Source of the DNA: Verrucomicrobiota bacterium
GTDB taxonomy: Bacteria > Verrucomicrobiota > Verrucomicrobiia > Verrucomicrobiales > Akkermansiaceae
Reading direction: 5' to 3'
Assembly: GCA_017301995.1 (NCBI GenBank)
Contig: JAFLEH010000019.1
Span: 1-64,000, forward strand
Length of the DNA: 64,000 nt
Below the pieces are notes generated by a model. That model worked only from the letters and a program-made list of their open reading frames with translations. It did not search any database and was not told the origin of the DNA. Position numbers and translations under genes: made by a program. Positions 19,001-27,618 of the stretch are shown here, in pieces (position 1 is the stretch's first letter; every line of letters begins with the position of its first letter).

Positions 19001-19514
19001 TGAAGGTTCCCGGGTTGTCCACGATGCTCTGGAATGTCGTGGCACCGATGCCCCAGGAGACCGCGGCTCCGTTGCCATAGCCTCCGGTGGCGTTGACCGC
19101 ATTGGTGATCGCCGTGGCGCCGGGGATGGTTTGCCCCCCGCCCGCCGTCCACGCGCCGTTGGCCGTGGCGACAAACGAGCCGTCCACGCCGCCGCCCCAA
19201 GTGGCGTTGCCGTTCTGCAGGGTGACCGTCGCCGGAGCGACCAGCGTGAGCCCCGTCAGCGAGGACAGGTCGAAGTGAACGTATTGCCCGTCGCCCGCGG
19301 ATCCGCGCCAATACAACCGGCCCCAGTCGTTGGCGCTGTTGAAAGTGCCGGAACCGCCCACATAATCCGCCCAGTCGGTGGCATTGAGGGTATGGGTGGT
19401 GACGCCGGTGGCCTGGTTGCCGTCGAAGCTCAGGATTTCGGCATGGGCGGACGCGGTTAAACCGAGTGCGACCGCGGCGGTGAGGCGGAGCAACGAAGTG
19501 GTGCGGGATTTCAT
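16035..19514 (-). CDS. Large autotransporter-repeat protein with TSP3-like C-terminal module
   Basis: A 1159-residue secreted protein (signal peptide MKSRTTSLLRLTAAVALGLT). The N-terminal about 600 residues are closely related to the neighbouring 13765-15894 protein. The middle adds further autotransporter-associated beta-strand repeats (GPGKLVFTGVKSYTGGTTV). It lacks a PEP-CTERM tail and ends instead in a calcium-binding-like segment, DLDNDGVTNFEEFAFGLIPN, and an about 90-residue beta-rich domain ending LLANPKLFIQVRAE. The same ending occurs in the 24211-27501 protein. The structure suggests a long beta-helical surface or matrix protein. Whether it binds polysaccharide is unknown; it lies between a kinase/regulator pair and a GH2 gene. 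Confidence 0.83.
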   Translation of the reverse strand: MKSRTTSLLRLTAAVALGLTASAHAEILSFDGNQATGVTTHTLNATDWADYVGGSGTFNSANDWGRLYWRGSAGDGQYVHFDLSSLTGLTLVAPATVTLQNGNATWGGGVDGSFVATANGAWTAGGGQTIPGATAITNAVNATGGYGNGAAVSWGIGATTFQSIVDNPGTFNGLAVIGGSGSQLHFTGPMNPYLTVKTGTISALAGVITADTGSTTWNASNYGFAASNAYSPVLNTLTITGELAAGESGAGAVTINNGGTVAVSQAGNANYYWALDGTTINAGGKLTINAHSNVHNLTLAGGELASTGTDATWGGWGLPDATTVNGGVTSTISAQQITLSSGVFHVDAGATLNFTGSTRAGSLTKDGDGTMKFSAYQNFTGGTTVNGGTLELAGATGGSGWLRGSVIVNPGGTLAITGGDGTGFGWNNPVTNLTVNGGTVNVSSAHIGFGAYMTVALNDGGTITGSWNWNGNGLLGFSSSGDSTSTINGMLVLRADNGASHTFNVADGAADIDLQVNANLTDQYPEVWWVPASALVKTGAGTMALSGTNTYNGSTTVAEGTLSLTSPTLDDIAGVVIAAGAKMDLNFEGNDIVGSLDIDGSGPLPAGVYNSSHPDYGSYFTGTGSLVIPGANGTWTSLENGNWGDAPNWAGNTIAIGYDATATFNAATGVTVTVESNRKIGNLAFDVSDYTLAGSGVLTLDASGIPAISVAADRTATITANLSGTRGMEKTGPGKLVFTGVKSYTGGTTVTGGTLELAGGNSGNSIIRGALTISPGATVALTGGDGSGFGWNNPVTSVTIDGGTLNATGSSHLGFGSHATMTLGNGGSLQGNWQWNGDGLLGFSSDGDSTNTISGNLNLRADGGSSHTFHVDDGASATDLQIDANLSDQWPEVDWVPASGLTKSGTGTMILTGTNTYDGNTAVNDGALEVTAAGSLHFRPTSNGATNSVSGSATGALSFLGTVDLDLRAAVAAGGNVWNLFNLASFTSAAPTLDPAGVTSTLGAFAEGPTGTWELPVTGAKWVFTEADGNLAYVNAATPYETWGSTYGLGAGTEGGDLDNDGVTNFEEFAFGLIPNSGSSVNPISSPLDKTSGQFAYQRLAASELTYSVWYSTDLSGWTEDTGAIEGTPAVNGEVETVPVTISNSLLANPKLFIQVRAE

Positions 19515-19560
19515 GGGGTTTGGTAGAGAGGGTTGGATGGACGGGAAACGAATGACACCC

Positions 19561-19607
19561 ATGATAGCTGATTTCGAGTGGCTGCCTACCCGTTAAAATG
19601 TGCGGGG
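19561..19607 (-). promoter_or_regulatory. Promoter and upstream box of the second autotransporter-repeat gene
   Basis: TAGGCA (19588-19583) and TATCAT (19566-19561) on the minus strand are 16 bp apart. The 26 bases at 19582-19607 are identical to 15961-15986, and the flanking bases down to the -10 element also agree at most positions. The box overlaps no gene and lies between the response-regulator stop (19631) and the ATG at 19514, so the two autotransporter-repeat genes appear to be separate, co-regulated transcription units. Confidence 0.6.
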
Positions 19608-19630
19608 AAGGGCCGGGCGCGGCAGTGCCG

Positions 19631-20296
19631 TCACCCGTTCCGCAGCTTGGCCACGGCTTCCGCGCGCGAGTGGACCTGGAGCTTGCCGTAGATGTTCCGG
19701 ATGTGGAAGTTCACGGTGTAAACGCTGAGATCGAGGTGGTCGGCGATTTGCTTGTAGAGAAAGCCCTCAAGGATCAGCTCGAGAACCGCTTGTTCCCGCT
19801 CGGTGAGACTCACTTCAGGCCGTGCGGGAGTTGGCCGCGGGGGCGGATTGCTGAATGCCTGGACGACCATGCGGGCGATTCTTGCCGACATCGGCGACCC
19901 TCCGGCCGCGACCTCACGGATGGCGGCGACCAGTTCCCTGCCGCGCACGGGTTTGTGCAGGTAGCCGCAGGCACCCGATTTCAGCGAATTGAAGATCGCC
20001 TCGGTGTTGTCGAAAACGGTGAGCATCACCACCAGCACACCGGGGATGCGCTCGACGAGGTGGCGGACACACTCCACTCCGCTCATGCCGGGCAGGTTGA
20101 TATCCATGAGGACCACCCGCGGTTGGAGCGGCGGCAATTCCTCAAGCGCCCGCTCGGCATTGGCACAGGCTGCCAGGAAGGTGATTCCCGGCACGCCGGT
20201 GAGGGTCTTTGCCAGGGACTCCCGCAGGCCGCTCTGGTCTTCGACCAAGGCGACGCGGATGGGATCGGCGGATGTGGGCGATGGTGTGGCGGTCAT
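19631..20296 (-). CDS. NarL/LuxR-type response regulator
   Basis: A 221-residue cytoplasmic transcription regulator. The receiver domain (about 12-130) has the phospho-acceptor Asp65 in VVLMDINLPGMSG, the acidic pair VED (18-20) and the conserved Lys in GYLHKPVRG. The LuxR-type helix-turn-helix (about 158-220) shows LTEREQAVLELILEGFLYKQ and the recognition region SVYTVNFHIRNIYGKL. It starts 7 nt after the stop of the GH36-like kinase gene, so the two form a two-component pair. The closest downstream genes are the two autotransporter-repeat genes with the shared promoter box, which are plausible targets (inference). Confidence 0.93.
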   Translation of the reverse strand: MTATPSPTSADPIRVALVEDQSGLRESLAKTLTGVPGITFLAACANAERALEELPPLQPRVVLMDINLPGMSGVECVRHLVERIPGVLVVMLTVFDNTEAIFNSLKSGACGYLHKPVRGRELVAAIREVAAGGSPMSARIARMVVQAFSNPPPRPTPARPEVSLTEREQAVLELILEGFLYKQIADHLDLSVYTVNFHIRNIYGKLQVHSRAEAVAKLRNG

Positions 20297-20303
20297 GGGC
20301 TGG

Positions 20304-23213
20304 TTAGGAACGGACGGGCACGCTCAAGTGGACGGTCATGCCGGTTCCCGATTCGGACAAGGAAAATTCGCAGGTGCCGTCCATCTCCGCCGCGCGGGCT
20401 TTCATGTTTTGCAAGCCGTTGCCGCAACGCATGGCCCCGGCCGGCGGCAACCCACAGCCGTTATCGGCGATCTCGAGCAAGATTTGGTGATTTCCGACAC
20501 CGATGCGGAGGGTGACGACCGTGGCCGCGGCATGGCTGACCACATTGTGGAGCGCCTCCTTGACGACCATCAACAGATGATGGCGCACTCTGGCGGACAG
20601 ATGCAACTCAGGCATGGCGGCGGTACTGGCGAAATGGCAGCGGATGCCCGCCATGCCGAGGTAGTCCTCCGCATAGCCGTGCACATAGCGGGCGAACTCC
20701 TCCAGGGTGTCGTTCTCCGGATCGACCGCCCATACGACGGCATCGAGTTCCTTGGCGGTGGCATGGGCGACATTGAAGATGTTGTCCAACCGGGCGCGCA
20801 TCTCCTCGGGGTTGTCCATCGCTTGTTCGACTTGTTCCGTTAGAAGACCGATGTGGGCGAGGTTGGCGCCGATATTGTCGTGAAGGTCCTGGGCGATGCG
20901 GGAGCGTTCCTGTTGCAGCGCGTGTTGGCGCTCCAGGCGCAGGCCCGCCAGATAGCGCCACGCGGCAAAAACCAGACTGCCGCCGGCCAGCGTGACCAGC
21001 AGCCAGAACCACAGCTGTTTCCAAACCGGCAGGAAGATGCTCATTTCCACCCGTTGCGGAACGCCCGCCCGGCGATCCGTTAGAGCGATCCGCCAGACAT
21101 TCTCTCCCGCATAGGCGATTTTTTCCACCGTGCAGCCGGCGGCGGACTTGAGCACGGGCGTCAGACGGCTGTAAACAAACAGGTCACCCTCCCGCGCCCC
21201 GGCGTCGGTTAGTTCGATCTCTATCCCGCCCTGCAGGCTCGTCACCCGCTGGATCTCGGCCGCGCCGCAGTAGATGTGGAGGTTGGAACCAATGAGAACC
21301 GGGCGGTCCGGGGTTTGGTCGAGATCGGTGAAACGCAGGTGCTGGGATGCCGAGGGGGCCAGCGAAGGTGTGGTCCAGGATCCCTTGGCGACACCGAGGA
21401 AGCGATCATCCCAGAACGACCAGACGGCATAACGCCGATCAGGTTGCAGACCGGCTTCCTGGAAATCCAGCGTCACCGCGCGTTCGGTCGTGCCCGGATT
21501 CCAGAGCAACGCCACCGTCATGCGGCCCCAATCGCGCTTGACATGGCCCACCAGGCGCGGGAACTCGGGGCCGGTGCAGAGGTCCAGCACTTCGGTATGC
21601 TCCCGCGCCGGAGGGGTCATGGTTTCCACATTCCGCAACAGGGGTTTGAAGCCGTCCAGATACCACGGGTCCGAGGTGATCGCGTTGCCGCAGGACAAGC
21701 CGACCATGCTGGTCCATGTCCGCACGATCGGCCAGCCACCGGCGATGGAACTGATGTTTTCGAGGTCGGTGCCGAGGAAATAGGCGTCGCTGTCCACCGC
21801 GCCCCAGCGTCCTTGGATGGACAGGCAGCGCAGCACATCATCGAACACCGGGCGGAGCATCTCGCGTTTCGACTCCGCGCCGATCCGATGGGCATCCACA
21901 TACCCCAATGCCGCGCGGTTGGGCTTGAGATCGTTGTTTAGCAGATAGCAATCTTCTCCCACCGCCTTGCGGATCGCCGCGAATCCGTCCCGAATGGCCT
22001 CGAACGAGGTCTGGCGTTCGTTTCCCGGATAGTATTGGGTGATTCTCTGGGTGTTGAGCTTGATGTAGGAATATCCTTTGCCGGCCAGGTTCCGCGCGTG
22101 ATTCGCGGATTGCTCCCACGGAATGAAAGACCCTTGCCGGTTGGCAGACTCCAGCAGCACCCCCGGACGCGCGCCGGTCGAAGTGATCCGCTTCGCGTAA
22201 AACTCCAGGCCTTCCGGAAACCGTTCGTTGGATTCGTTCAAGCCGGCCGGATCCTCATAGCCGCCATCGATCTGGATCACCGCGGGCCGCAGTCTATCGG
22301 AAAAACGCCGCGTTGCCTCCACGACCGCCAGCACATCCTTTCCGGACACCTGTCCGCCGAGAAACTGCCAACTGTTCCATCCCGAGACGGATCCGAGCTT
22401 GGTGCGGGCGCCATGGGTGGCGGCCACCCACTCCGCCCAGCGGGCAAGCGCGGCGCGCGGCGGCTCCAACAGAAGCGCCACCTGCTGCCCCCAGCGCGTC
22501 TCCCCGGGATCCACCCTCACCCGGCTCATGTCCGCCGTATAACTGAACGCGACACGGCCCGGTTCGATCATGCTGATGGAGGCGTTCACATAGGCGACCG
22601 GACGCCCCACCGGACCGAACAGAAATCCCTTGCCGTCGCGCCGGTAGAATCCTCCGTTCTCAAACACCGCCAACGGCTGGCCGATCTGCTCCAGCCCCAC
22701 CACCGGTTGAACCGTCTGCACGCTGTCATTGAGCGCGGTGATCCACCATTCCGAGGGTTTTCCCACCACCGAAAACTCCATCCGCAATGGAGTGACCGAA
22801 ATCAACCGCAGCGGCTGCTGACCGCGGTTTGTGATTCCGGATTGCATCAACACCAGCGGTGTGCCGGGCACCCTGCCTGAGCGATGCACCAGGTGAACCC
22901 CATGTTCGGGAAAACGAATCGTGCTCTCGGTGATCGAAATAGGACCGACTGGCGTCGTCTCCATTTCGGCAGTGACCGTGTTGGAAACCAACTCCCCGGC
23001 GGACGAAGGCAATTCGATTTCCTGCCCGCCAGCCAATACCTTGGCGGCATACCCGCAGCGCCAATCGGCAATGCCCTCCGCCTCCAGAGCCAGGGTCCTG
23101 CCATCGGACACGGGTGCCACCGCAGTCTGCCCGAGGGACCTGTCAACCGGGAGAGCCGCGACCAGCAAACCCATCACGGCCACCATCCACTGATTTGTCG
23201 CCGCATCCCTCAT
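20304..23213 (-). CDS. Histidine kinase with GH36-like (alpha-galactosidase-like) sensor domain
   Basis: A 969-residue membrane kinase; the start at 23213 gives a signal peptide (about 1-29). The outer part resembles clan GH-D alpha-galactosidases: an N-terminal beta-sandwich (about 35-265), a barrel opening with SGWNSWQFLGG (277-287), VIQIDGGYED (312-321), YIKLN (383-387) and ALGYVDAHRIGAESK (435-449), then a C-terminal beta domain (MTVALLWNPGTTERAV). In GH36 enzymes the nucleophile is the Asp of K-x-D and the acid/base the Asp of RIG-x-D; here these are Asn387 and Glu447, so catalysis is probably lost and sugar binding kept (inference). A membrane segment (about 734-755) leads to HisKA_3 (His778 in AQDLHDNIG) and HATPase (Asn890; DNGCG at about 917). 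Its partner regulator follows after 7 nt. Confidence 0.88.
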   Translation of the reverse strand: MRDAATNQWMVAVMGLLVAALPVDRSLGQTAVAPVSDGRTLALEAEGIADWRCGYAAKVLAGGQEIELPSSAGELVSNTVTAEMETTPVGPISITESTIRFPEHGVHLVHRSGRVPGTPLVLMQSGITNRGQQPLRLISVTPLRMEFSVVGKPSEWWITALNDSVQTVQPVVGLEQIGQPLAVFENGGFYRRDGKGFLFGPVGRPVAYVNASISMIEPGRVAFSYTADMSRVRVDPGETRWGQQVALLLEPPRAALARWAEWVAATHGARTKLGSVSGWNSWQFLGGQVSGKDVLAVVEATRRFSDRLRPAVIQIDGGYEDPAGLNESNERFPEGLEFYAKRITSTGARPGVLLESANRQGSFIPWEQSANHARNLAGKGYSYIKLNTQRITQYYPGNERQTSFEAIRDGFAAIRKAVGEDCYLLNNDLKPNRAALGYVDAHRIGAESKREMLRPVFDDVLRCLSIQGRWGAVDSDAYFLGTDLENISSIAGGWPIVRTWTSMVGLSCGNAITSDPWYLDGFKPLLRNVETMTPPAREHTEVLDLCTGPEFPRLVGHVKRDWGRMTVALLWNPGTTERAVTLDFQEAGLQPDRRYAVWSFWDDRFLGVAKGSWTTPSLAPSASQHLRFTDLDQTPDRPVLIGSNLHIYCGAAEIQRVTSLQGGIEIELTDAGAREGDLFVYSRLTPVLKSAAGCTVEKIAYAGENVWRIALTDRRAGVPQRVEMSIFLPVWKQLWFWLLVTLAGGSLVFAAWRYLAGLRLERQHALQQERSRIAQDLHDNIGANLAHIGLLTEQVEQAMDNPEEMRARLDNIFNVAHATAKELDAVVWAVDPENDTLEEFARYVHGYAEDYLGMAGIRCHFASTAAMPELHLSARVRHHLLMVVKEALHNVVSHAAATVVTLRIGVGNHQILLEIADNGCGLPPAGAMRCGNGLQNMKARAAEMDGTCEFSLSESGTGMTVHLSVPVRS

Positions 23214-23378
23214 GCGCGGAAACCCTGTCACAGACCGGACGCCGCGTCCAGTTCGATTCGCCGGCCCCGCCGCACACCGACCCGGCGCCCGCATGAGGGA
23301 CGTCGCAAATGATCCTGGCGGGCACTCATCAAGCGACACTGCCAACCTCCGCGTACCGTTGTCTGCGATGCATCCTGC

Positions 23379-24173
23379 TCACGAGCGGCGACGGCGGAAC
23401 AGGCCCAGCAATCCGAGACTCCCGAGAACCGTGGTTCCGGGCTCGGGGACTAGGGAGACCTGCAGGTTGTCGAACGTGCCCACACCAAACTGGTCGTTGC
23501 TATAACTGAAAGCGCCGAAGGACAGATAGGCGCTGGATTGCTGGGCCAGCGTGAAGGATCCGAGGTTGGTGCTTCCAACGGAAACCGTCGCGACCGAGCC
23601 GTTGCCGTTGAACGCGGAGCCGGTGCCACCGGTTCCGGATAGGGTGATGGTAATCGCGTCATCCGGGGACCATGTGGCGCTTACGGGCAGGCCGCTGCCG
23701 CCGCTGATGAGCAGTGCCTCGCCGCTCTTCCGGAAATAGACGCCGAGCCCCACATTGCCATCGGCGACCGCAAGGTTTTGTTGGGAGGCGATGTTGAAAT
23801 GAATCCAGCGGGAGGCATCGGCGTAGCTATCAACCGAACCGATGGTGAAACTGATCTGGAGCGCCTGGCCGGCGGCGTTGGCATCCGCCGCGAAGTCGTG
23901 GTTCAGGCTGGCTCCGCCGGTGCCGTTTCCGCCGTTTGCCACAAGGATCCGCCCGCCGTTGCTGTGTTGGACGGCCCAGTCGTTGCCGATGGTGGTGTAG
24001 GTGATCGTTGCGAGCGAGCCTGACTGGGTTTGGGCGAGCCCGTTGTTGAATGTGTAGGAACTGTAGCTCCCCCCGGCTTCGTCGAAATTGTCCGACAAAA
24101 GCAAAGTTCCGGCCTGCGATGTGCCGGCTGCGACGAGCACGAGGGCGATATGATGGATTGGGTCTGGTTTCAT
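23379..24173 (-). CDS. PEP-CTERM secreted protein
   Basis: A 264-residue protein with an N-terminal signal sequence (about 1-21), a beta-sandwich-like body and a PEP-CTERM tail (VPEPGTTVLGSLGLLGLF then RRRR). The region TLLLSDNFDEAGGSYSSYTF, with WAVQHSNGGRILVANGG, resembles the N-terminal region of the upstream 24211-27501 protein (DNFNTPSYGASTFNSY, WSTQHSNGNAMLIANAAG), so the two share a domain. The gene starts 37 nt after that gene's stop and is probably co-transcribed with it. The role is unknown; export and exosortase processing are predicted. Confidence 0.85.
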   Translation of the reverse strand: MKPDPIHHIALVLVAAGTSQAGTLLLSDNFDEAGGSYSSYTFNNGLAQTQSGSLATITYTTIGNDWAVQHSNGGRILVANGGNGTGGASLNHDFAADANAAGQALQISFTIGSVDSYADASRWIHFNIASQQNLAVADGNVGLGVYFRKSGEALLISGGSGLPVSATWSPDDAITITLSGTGGTGSAFNGNGSVATVSVGSTNLGSFTLAQQSSAYLSFGAFSYSNDQFGVGTFDNLQVSLVPEPGTTVLGSLGLLGLFRRRRS

Positions 24174-24210
24174 GGACGCGTATCTGGATGGTCGGTTTCT
24201 GATAGACGGA

Positions 24211-27200
24211 TTATTGGGCGCGGACCTGGACGAAAAGCCGGGGATTGGCGAGCAGCGTGGAGGTTAGAGTGACCGGCACGGTTTCCATTTCGCCGTTGGC
24301 GGCAGGAGTGCCCTCGGTGGCGCCGCTGTCCTGGTTCCAAGTGTCCAGATCGCTGGACACCCATACGGTGTAGGTCAGGCCGGTTAGGGATCGGCTCCGG
24401 CGGGTGTAGCTGAAGGTTCCCGCGGACTTGTCGAGCGGAACCACGACCGGACTAACGGAACTCCCGCTGGTCGGAACCAGCCCGAAGGCGTATTCCCCGC
24501 GGTTGGTCAGGCCGTCATGATCATCGTCGTCGTTTTCGCCGCCGGTCACGCCGTTCGCGGTTCTCCACAGGTCGTAATCGGTGGCGGTCATGACATAGGA
24601 AAGATTGCCGTCCGCGGTGGTGAAAATCCACTTGGCGCCGGTTACGGGCAATTCCCACACGCCGGGCGAGACTTCCGTGAATCCCCCGAGTCCGCTGCTA
24701 ACCGCGGCAGGAGCCAGGGTGGGGGTATTGACTGAGAAACCGGCCAGATTGAACAGGTTCCAACTGTTTCCGGGCGCGGCGCTCGCCGCTGATAGATCGA
24801 GATCGACGGTGCCGAGAAATGACAGCGACGCGGTGGCGGAGCCGCTCACGGAGTTGGTCGCGCCGTTGGTGGTTGGTCGGAAACGCAGGCTGCCGGCGGC
24901 GGTAACCTGGAGGGCCCCATCGTTGACCACGGTGTTGCCATCGTAGGTGTTGGCTCCGGCCAGAACCATCGTGCCCGGTCCGGATTTGGTTAGACCGGAC
25001 GCGCTCACCCACTGGATTTCCGGCCACTGGTCGGATAGGGTGGCGGTGACCAGAAGATCCGTGGCTGCCGCGCCATCGGCCACGCTGAAGGTGTGGCTGG
25101 CTCCGCCGTCGGCGCGCAGAACGAGCAGACCGCCGATGGTATTGGTGCTGTCACCCTGGCTGGAAAACGCGAGCAGCGAATCGCCATTCCACTGCCAACC
25201 GCCGTCGATGCTTCCTCCGTTTTCGAGGATCATCGTCGCGACGGGGCCGAAGCCGAGATGGCTGCCGCTGACCGCATGGATGGAGCCGCCATTCACCGAG
25301 ATGTAAGTGACCGGGCTGTTGAAGAATCCGAAACCGGTGCCGTCACCGTGGGTGAAGGCGAGGGCGGCACCCGGGCCGATCTCGAGCGCGCCGTGGATCT
25401 GGGCGTTGCCGGTCGTGGCTCCGGAAAGCTCCAGGGTGCCTCCGGCGACGATGGTGCCTCCGGTGTAGGATTTCATGCCGGTTAGAACAAGCGTGCCGTC
25501 GCCGGTTTTCCTCATGCCATACATGCCGGCCAGATTGGCGGATAGCGTGGCGGTGCGCCCGGCGGCGACACTGACAGCGGGAGTGTCCAGCGCATCGAGG
25601 GTCAGCGAACTGGAACCACCGATCGCGAAGTCGGAAACATCGAACACCAGGTTTCCGATGGTCTTGGCGGCGCTCAGTGTGACCGTGCAGCCGGTTGCGG
25701 CGCCAAAGGTCGCGGTTTGGTCGAATCCGGTCGCGATCATGCCGGACTGCCAGTTTTCGGGATCGTCCCAAATGCCATCAGCCGTGGAGATCCATGCGCC
25801 ATTCGCGCCATCGAGAACCAACAGCGATCCGGTTCCGGAAAAATAGGATCCGTAGGTCGGATGGGAGGCGTTGTAGATCCCTCCGGGAAGCGGCCCGGAA
25901 CCATCGATGTCAAGACCGCCGACGATATCGTTGCCGGTGAAGTTCAGATCGAGCTTGCCCCCGGACCCGATGGAAACGGCGGATTCGTTGCCGAGATAGG
26001 CGGTGCTGATCGAAAGCGTGCCGTCATTCACGGTGGTGGCGCCGGTGTAGGTGTTGGCGCCGGTTAGAACCCACCGGCCGGTGCCGTTCTTGACCACCGA
26101 TGTGGCTCCGCCCGCCTCACCAATGGCCATGGCGAAGGTGTTGTCGCCCGGATTGGTTCCGGTGAACGTGAGCGTGCGGGATCCGGGGGCGTAGAAAAAG
26201 TCCGGCGAGGCGGACGCGGTGAAACCAAGCGTGGCGGACGGGACGCTGCCGGAGGCGTCAATGGTCGCGCCTTCGGTGCCGATCCGGATGGCGCGGTTGG
26301 TGGTCTGGGGGCTGGCGCCGGTGTATTGCAGGGTGCCACCCTGGAAGAGGATGCCCACATTGCCCGGCCCCGAATCCGCCGCGCGGTTGCCGAGACTGCC
26401 GTCGGTTCCGTAGTCTGAAAAAACGGCGGCATTCAGCACGCCATCCTCCAGAATGGTCACGCCGGAGTAGGCGCTCGAACCGCTGAGTGTTAGGGTGGCC
26501 GGTCCCGACTTGGTGAGATTCGCGGTTCCCTGCACCGTGGCGGAGATGACGGCGTCGGCGTTCGCGACCACGTTCGGCGATTTGCCGAGGACCACGGTCC
26601 CGCCAAGGGTGTATCCGGCCGTGTCGAAGGTGATGGAATCCGCGACTAACGGACGGTTGAGGGCGAAGGCTACGGCCTGCCGTGCGGTGCCATCCGCGCC
26701 GAACACCGCGTTGTTGGCGTGGCCGGAATTGTTATACCAACGGGTGAAAGTGTTGGTATTGCTCCAGTTTGCGGTGGTTTCGTCCCAATTGGCGTCCGAT
26801 CCTCCGGTCCAGACGAGCGTTTCACCGGCCGGAAAGGCGGCGTCCATTTCCACCGACAGGTTGTCCACATGGCCGATCGACCACCCGTCCCACCGGTCCT
26901 GTTGGAAGGTGATATAGCCGTCGCCCGGATTGAGCGTCAGCGTGGAAGTGCTCTGATAGACGGAATCGACATAGTGATCCACCTTCGCGCCGTTGGCCGT
27001 GCCATTGAACGCGGAACCGGTGCCGGCGGTGTCGGAAATCACGAACTTGTGGGTATGGGTCCCCTCCGATTGGCGGACAAGCGTCCAATATTTCTGGTTT
27101 TCAACATAGGTTCCCTGTGCCGAGTCGAGTCCGAACCCCAACCATGCCCAGTCCACGCCACCCGTCACCCAGGCATCGAACTGGATCACCAGCGGCTTGT

Positions 27201-27501
27201 TGGCGAGATTCGCTTCGATGGAGAAATCGTGATTGGGGCTCACCCAGTTGTTTCCCGCCGCATTGGCGATCAGCATCGCGTTGCCATTGCTGTGCTGGGT
27301 TGACCAATCGCCTCCGGGAGCGGAAGCGGCATACGGGATTGTGGCCAAGCTACCCCCTTGGTCGGCGCCAAGGTAGCTGTTGAAAGTGCTGGCTCCGTAG
27401 CTGGGGGTGTTGAAATTGTCCGTAAGCAGCGGGGCACCCTGGACAATCCCCAGGGCGGTGGCGCCTGTGGCTGCGACAATGGAATGGAAGCGGATGGCCA
27501 T
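24211..27501 (-). CDS. Autotransporter-repeat protein with lectin-like N-terminus and TSP3-like C-terminus
   Basis: A 1096-residue secreted protein with a signal peptide (about 1-22), then a jelly-roll/concanavalin-like domain (about 25-215) shared with the small PEP-CTERM protein next door. Autotransporter-associated beta-strand repeats follow (SGPATLTLSGSSAYSGVTIL, GTGRWVLTGANTYTGATTV). The C-terminal module (DHDGLTNRGEYAFGLVPTSG and an about 90-residue beta domain ending LLANPRLFVQVRAQ) is almost the same as in the 16035-19514 protein. There is no PEP-CTERM tail. It lies downstream of the second kinase/regulator pair, separated by 342 nt that hold direct repeats and hairpins, so it probably has its own promoter. 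Confidence 0.83.
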   Translation of the reverse strand: MAIRFHSIVAATGATALGIVQGAPLLTDNFNTPSYGASTFNSYLGADQGGSLATIPYAASAPGGDWSTQHSNGNAMLIANAAGNNWVSPNHDFSIEANLANKPLVIQFDAWVTGGVDWAWLGFGLDSAQGTYVENQKYWTLVRQSEGTHTHKFVISDTAGTGSAFNGTANGAKVDHYVDSVYQSTSTLTLNPGDGYITFQQDRWDGWSIGHVDNLSVEMDAAFPAGETLVWTGGSDANWDETTANWSNTNTFTRWYNNSGHANNAVFGADGTARQAVAFALNRPLVADSITFDTAGYTLGGTVVLGKSPNVVANADAVISATVQGTANLTKSGPATLTLSGSSAYSGVTILEDGVLNAAVFSDYGTDGSLGNRAADSGPGNVGILFQGGTLQYTGASPQTTNRAIRIGTEGATIDASGSVPSATLGFTASASPDFFYAPGSRTLTFTGTNPGDNTFAMAIGEAGGATSVVKNGTGRWVLTGANTYTGATTVNDGTLSISTAYLGNESAVSIGSGGKLDLNFTGNDIVGGLDIDGSGPLPGGIYNASHPTYGSYFSGTGSLLVLDGANGAWISTADGIWDDPENWQSGMIATGFDQTATFGAATGCTVTLSAAKTIGNLVFDVSDFAIGGSSSLTLDALDTPAVSVAAGRTATLSANLAGMYGMRKTGDGTLVLTGMKSYTGGTIVAGGTLELSGATTGNAQIHGALEIGPGAALAFTHGDGTGFGFFNSPVTYISVNGGSIHAVSGSHLGFGPVATMILENGGSIDGGWQWNGDSLLAFSSQGDSTNTIGGLLVLRADGGASHTFSVADGAAATDLLVTATLSDQWPEIQWVSASGLTKSGPGTMVLAGANTYDGNTVVNDGALQVTAAGSLRFRPTTNGATNSVSGSATASLSFLGTVDLDLSAASAAPGNSWNLFNLAGFSVNTPTLAPAAVSSGLGGFTEVSPGVWELPVTGAKWIFTTADGNLSYVMTATDYDLWRTANGVTGGENDDDDHDGLTNRGEYAFGLVPTSGSSVSPVVVPLDKSAGTFSYTRRSRSLTGLTYTVWVSSDLDTWNQDSGATEGTPAANGEMETVPVTLTSTLLANPRLFVQVRAQ

Positions 27502-27567
27502 GGCTGGGTTTGGGGAGCGGCGGGTTGTTTCTCAGATGGTTCGGAATGATCGCAGAACGCCTCGGAA

Positions 27568-27591
27568 TGTCATGTGGCATGAAGTGGCCAC
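27568..27591 (+). repeat. 24-bp direct repeat, first copy
   Basis: A 24-base sequence containing GGCATGAAGTGGCCAC is identical to 27786-27809, 218 bp away in the same orientation. The end GTGGCCAC is palindromic. Both copies lie in the 342-nt gene-free stretch between the response-regulator stop (27844) and the autotransporter-repeat gene start (27501). This copy is 67 nt upstream of that ATG, a fitting place for an operator. Confidence 0.7.
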
Positions 27592-27618
27592 ACAAAGCCG
27601 CGCTTCAGGAGAATTGGA

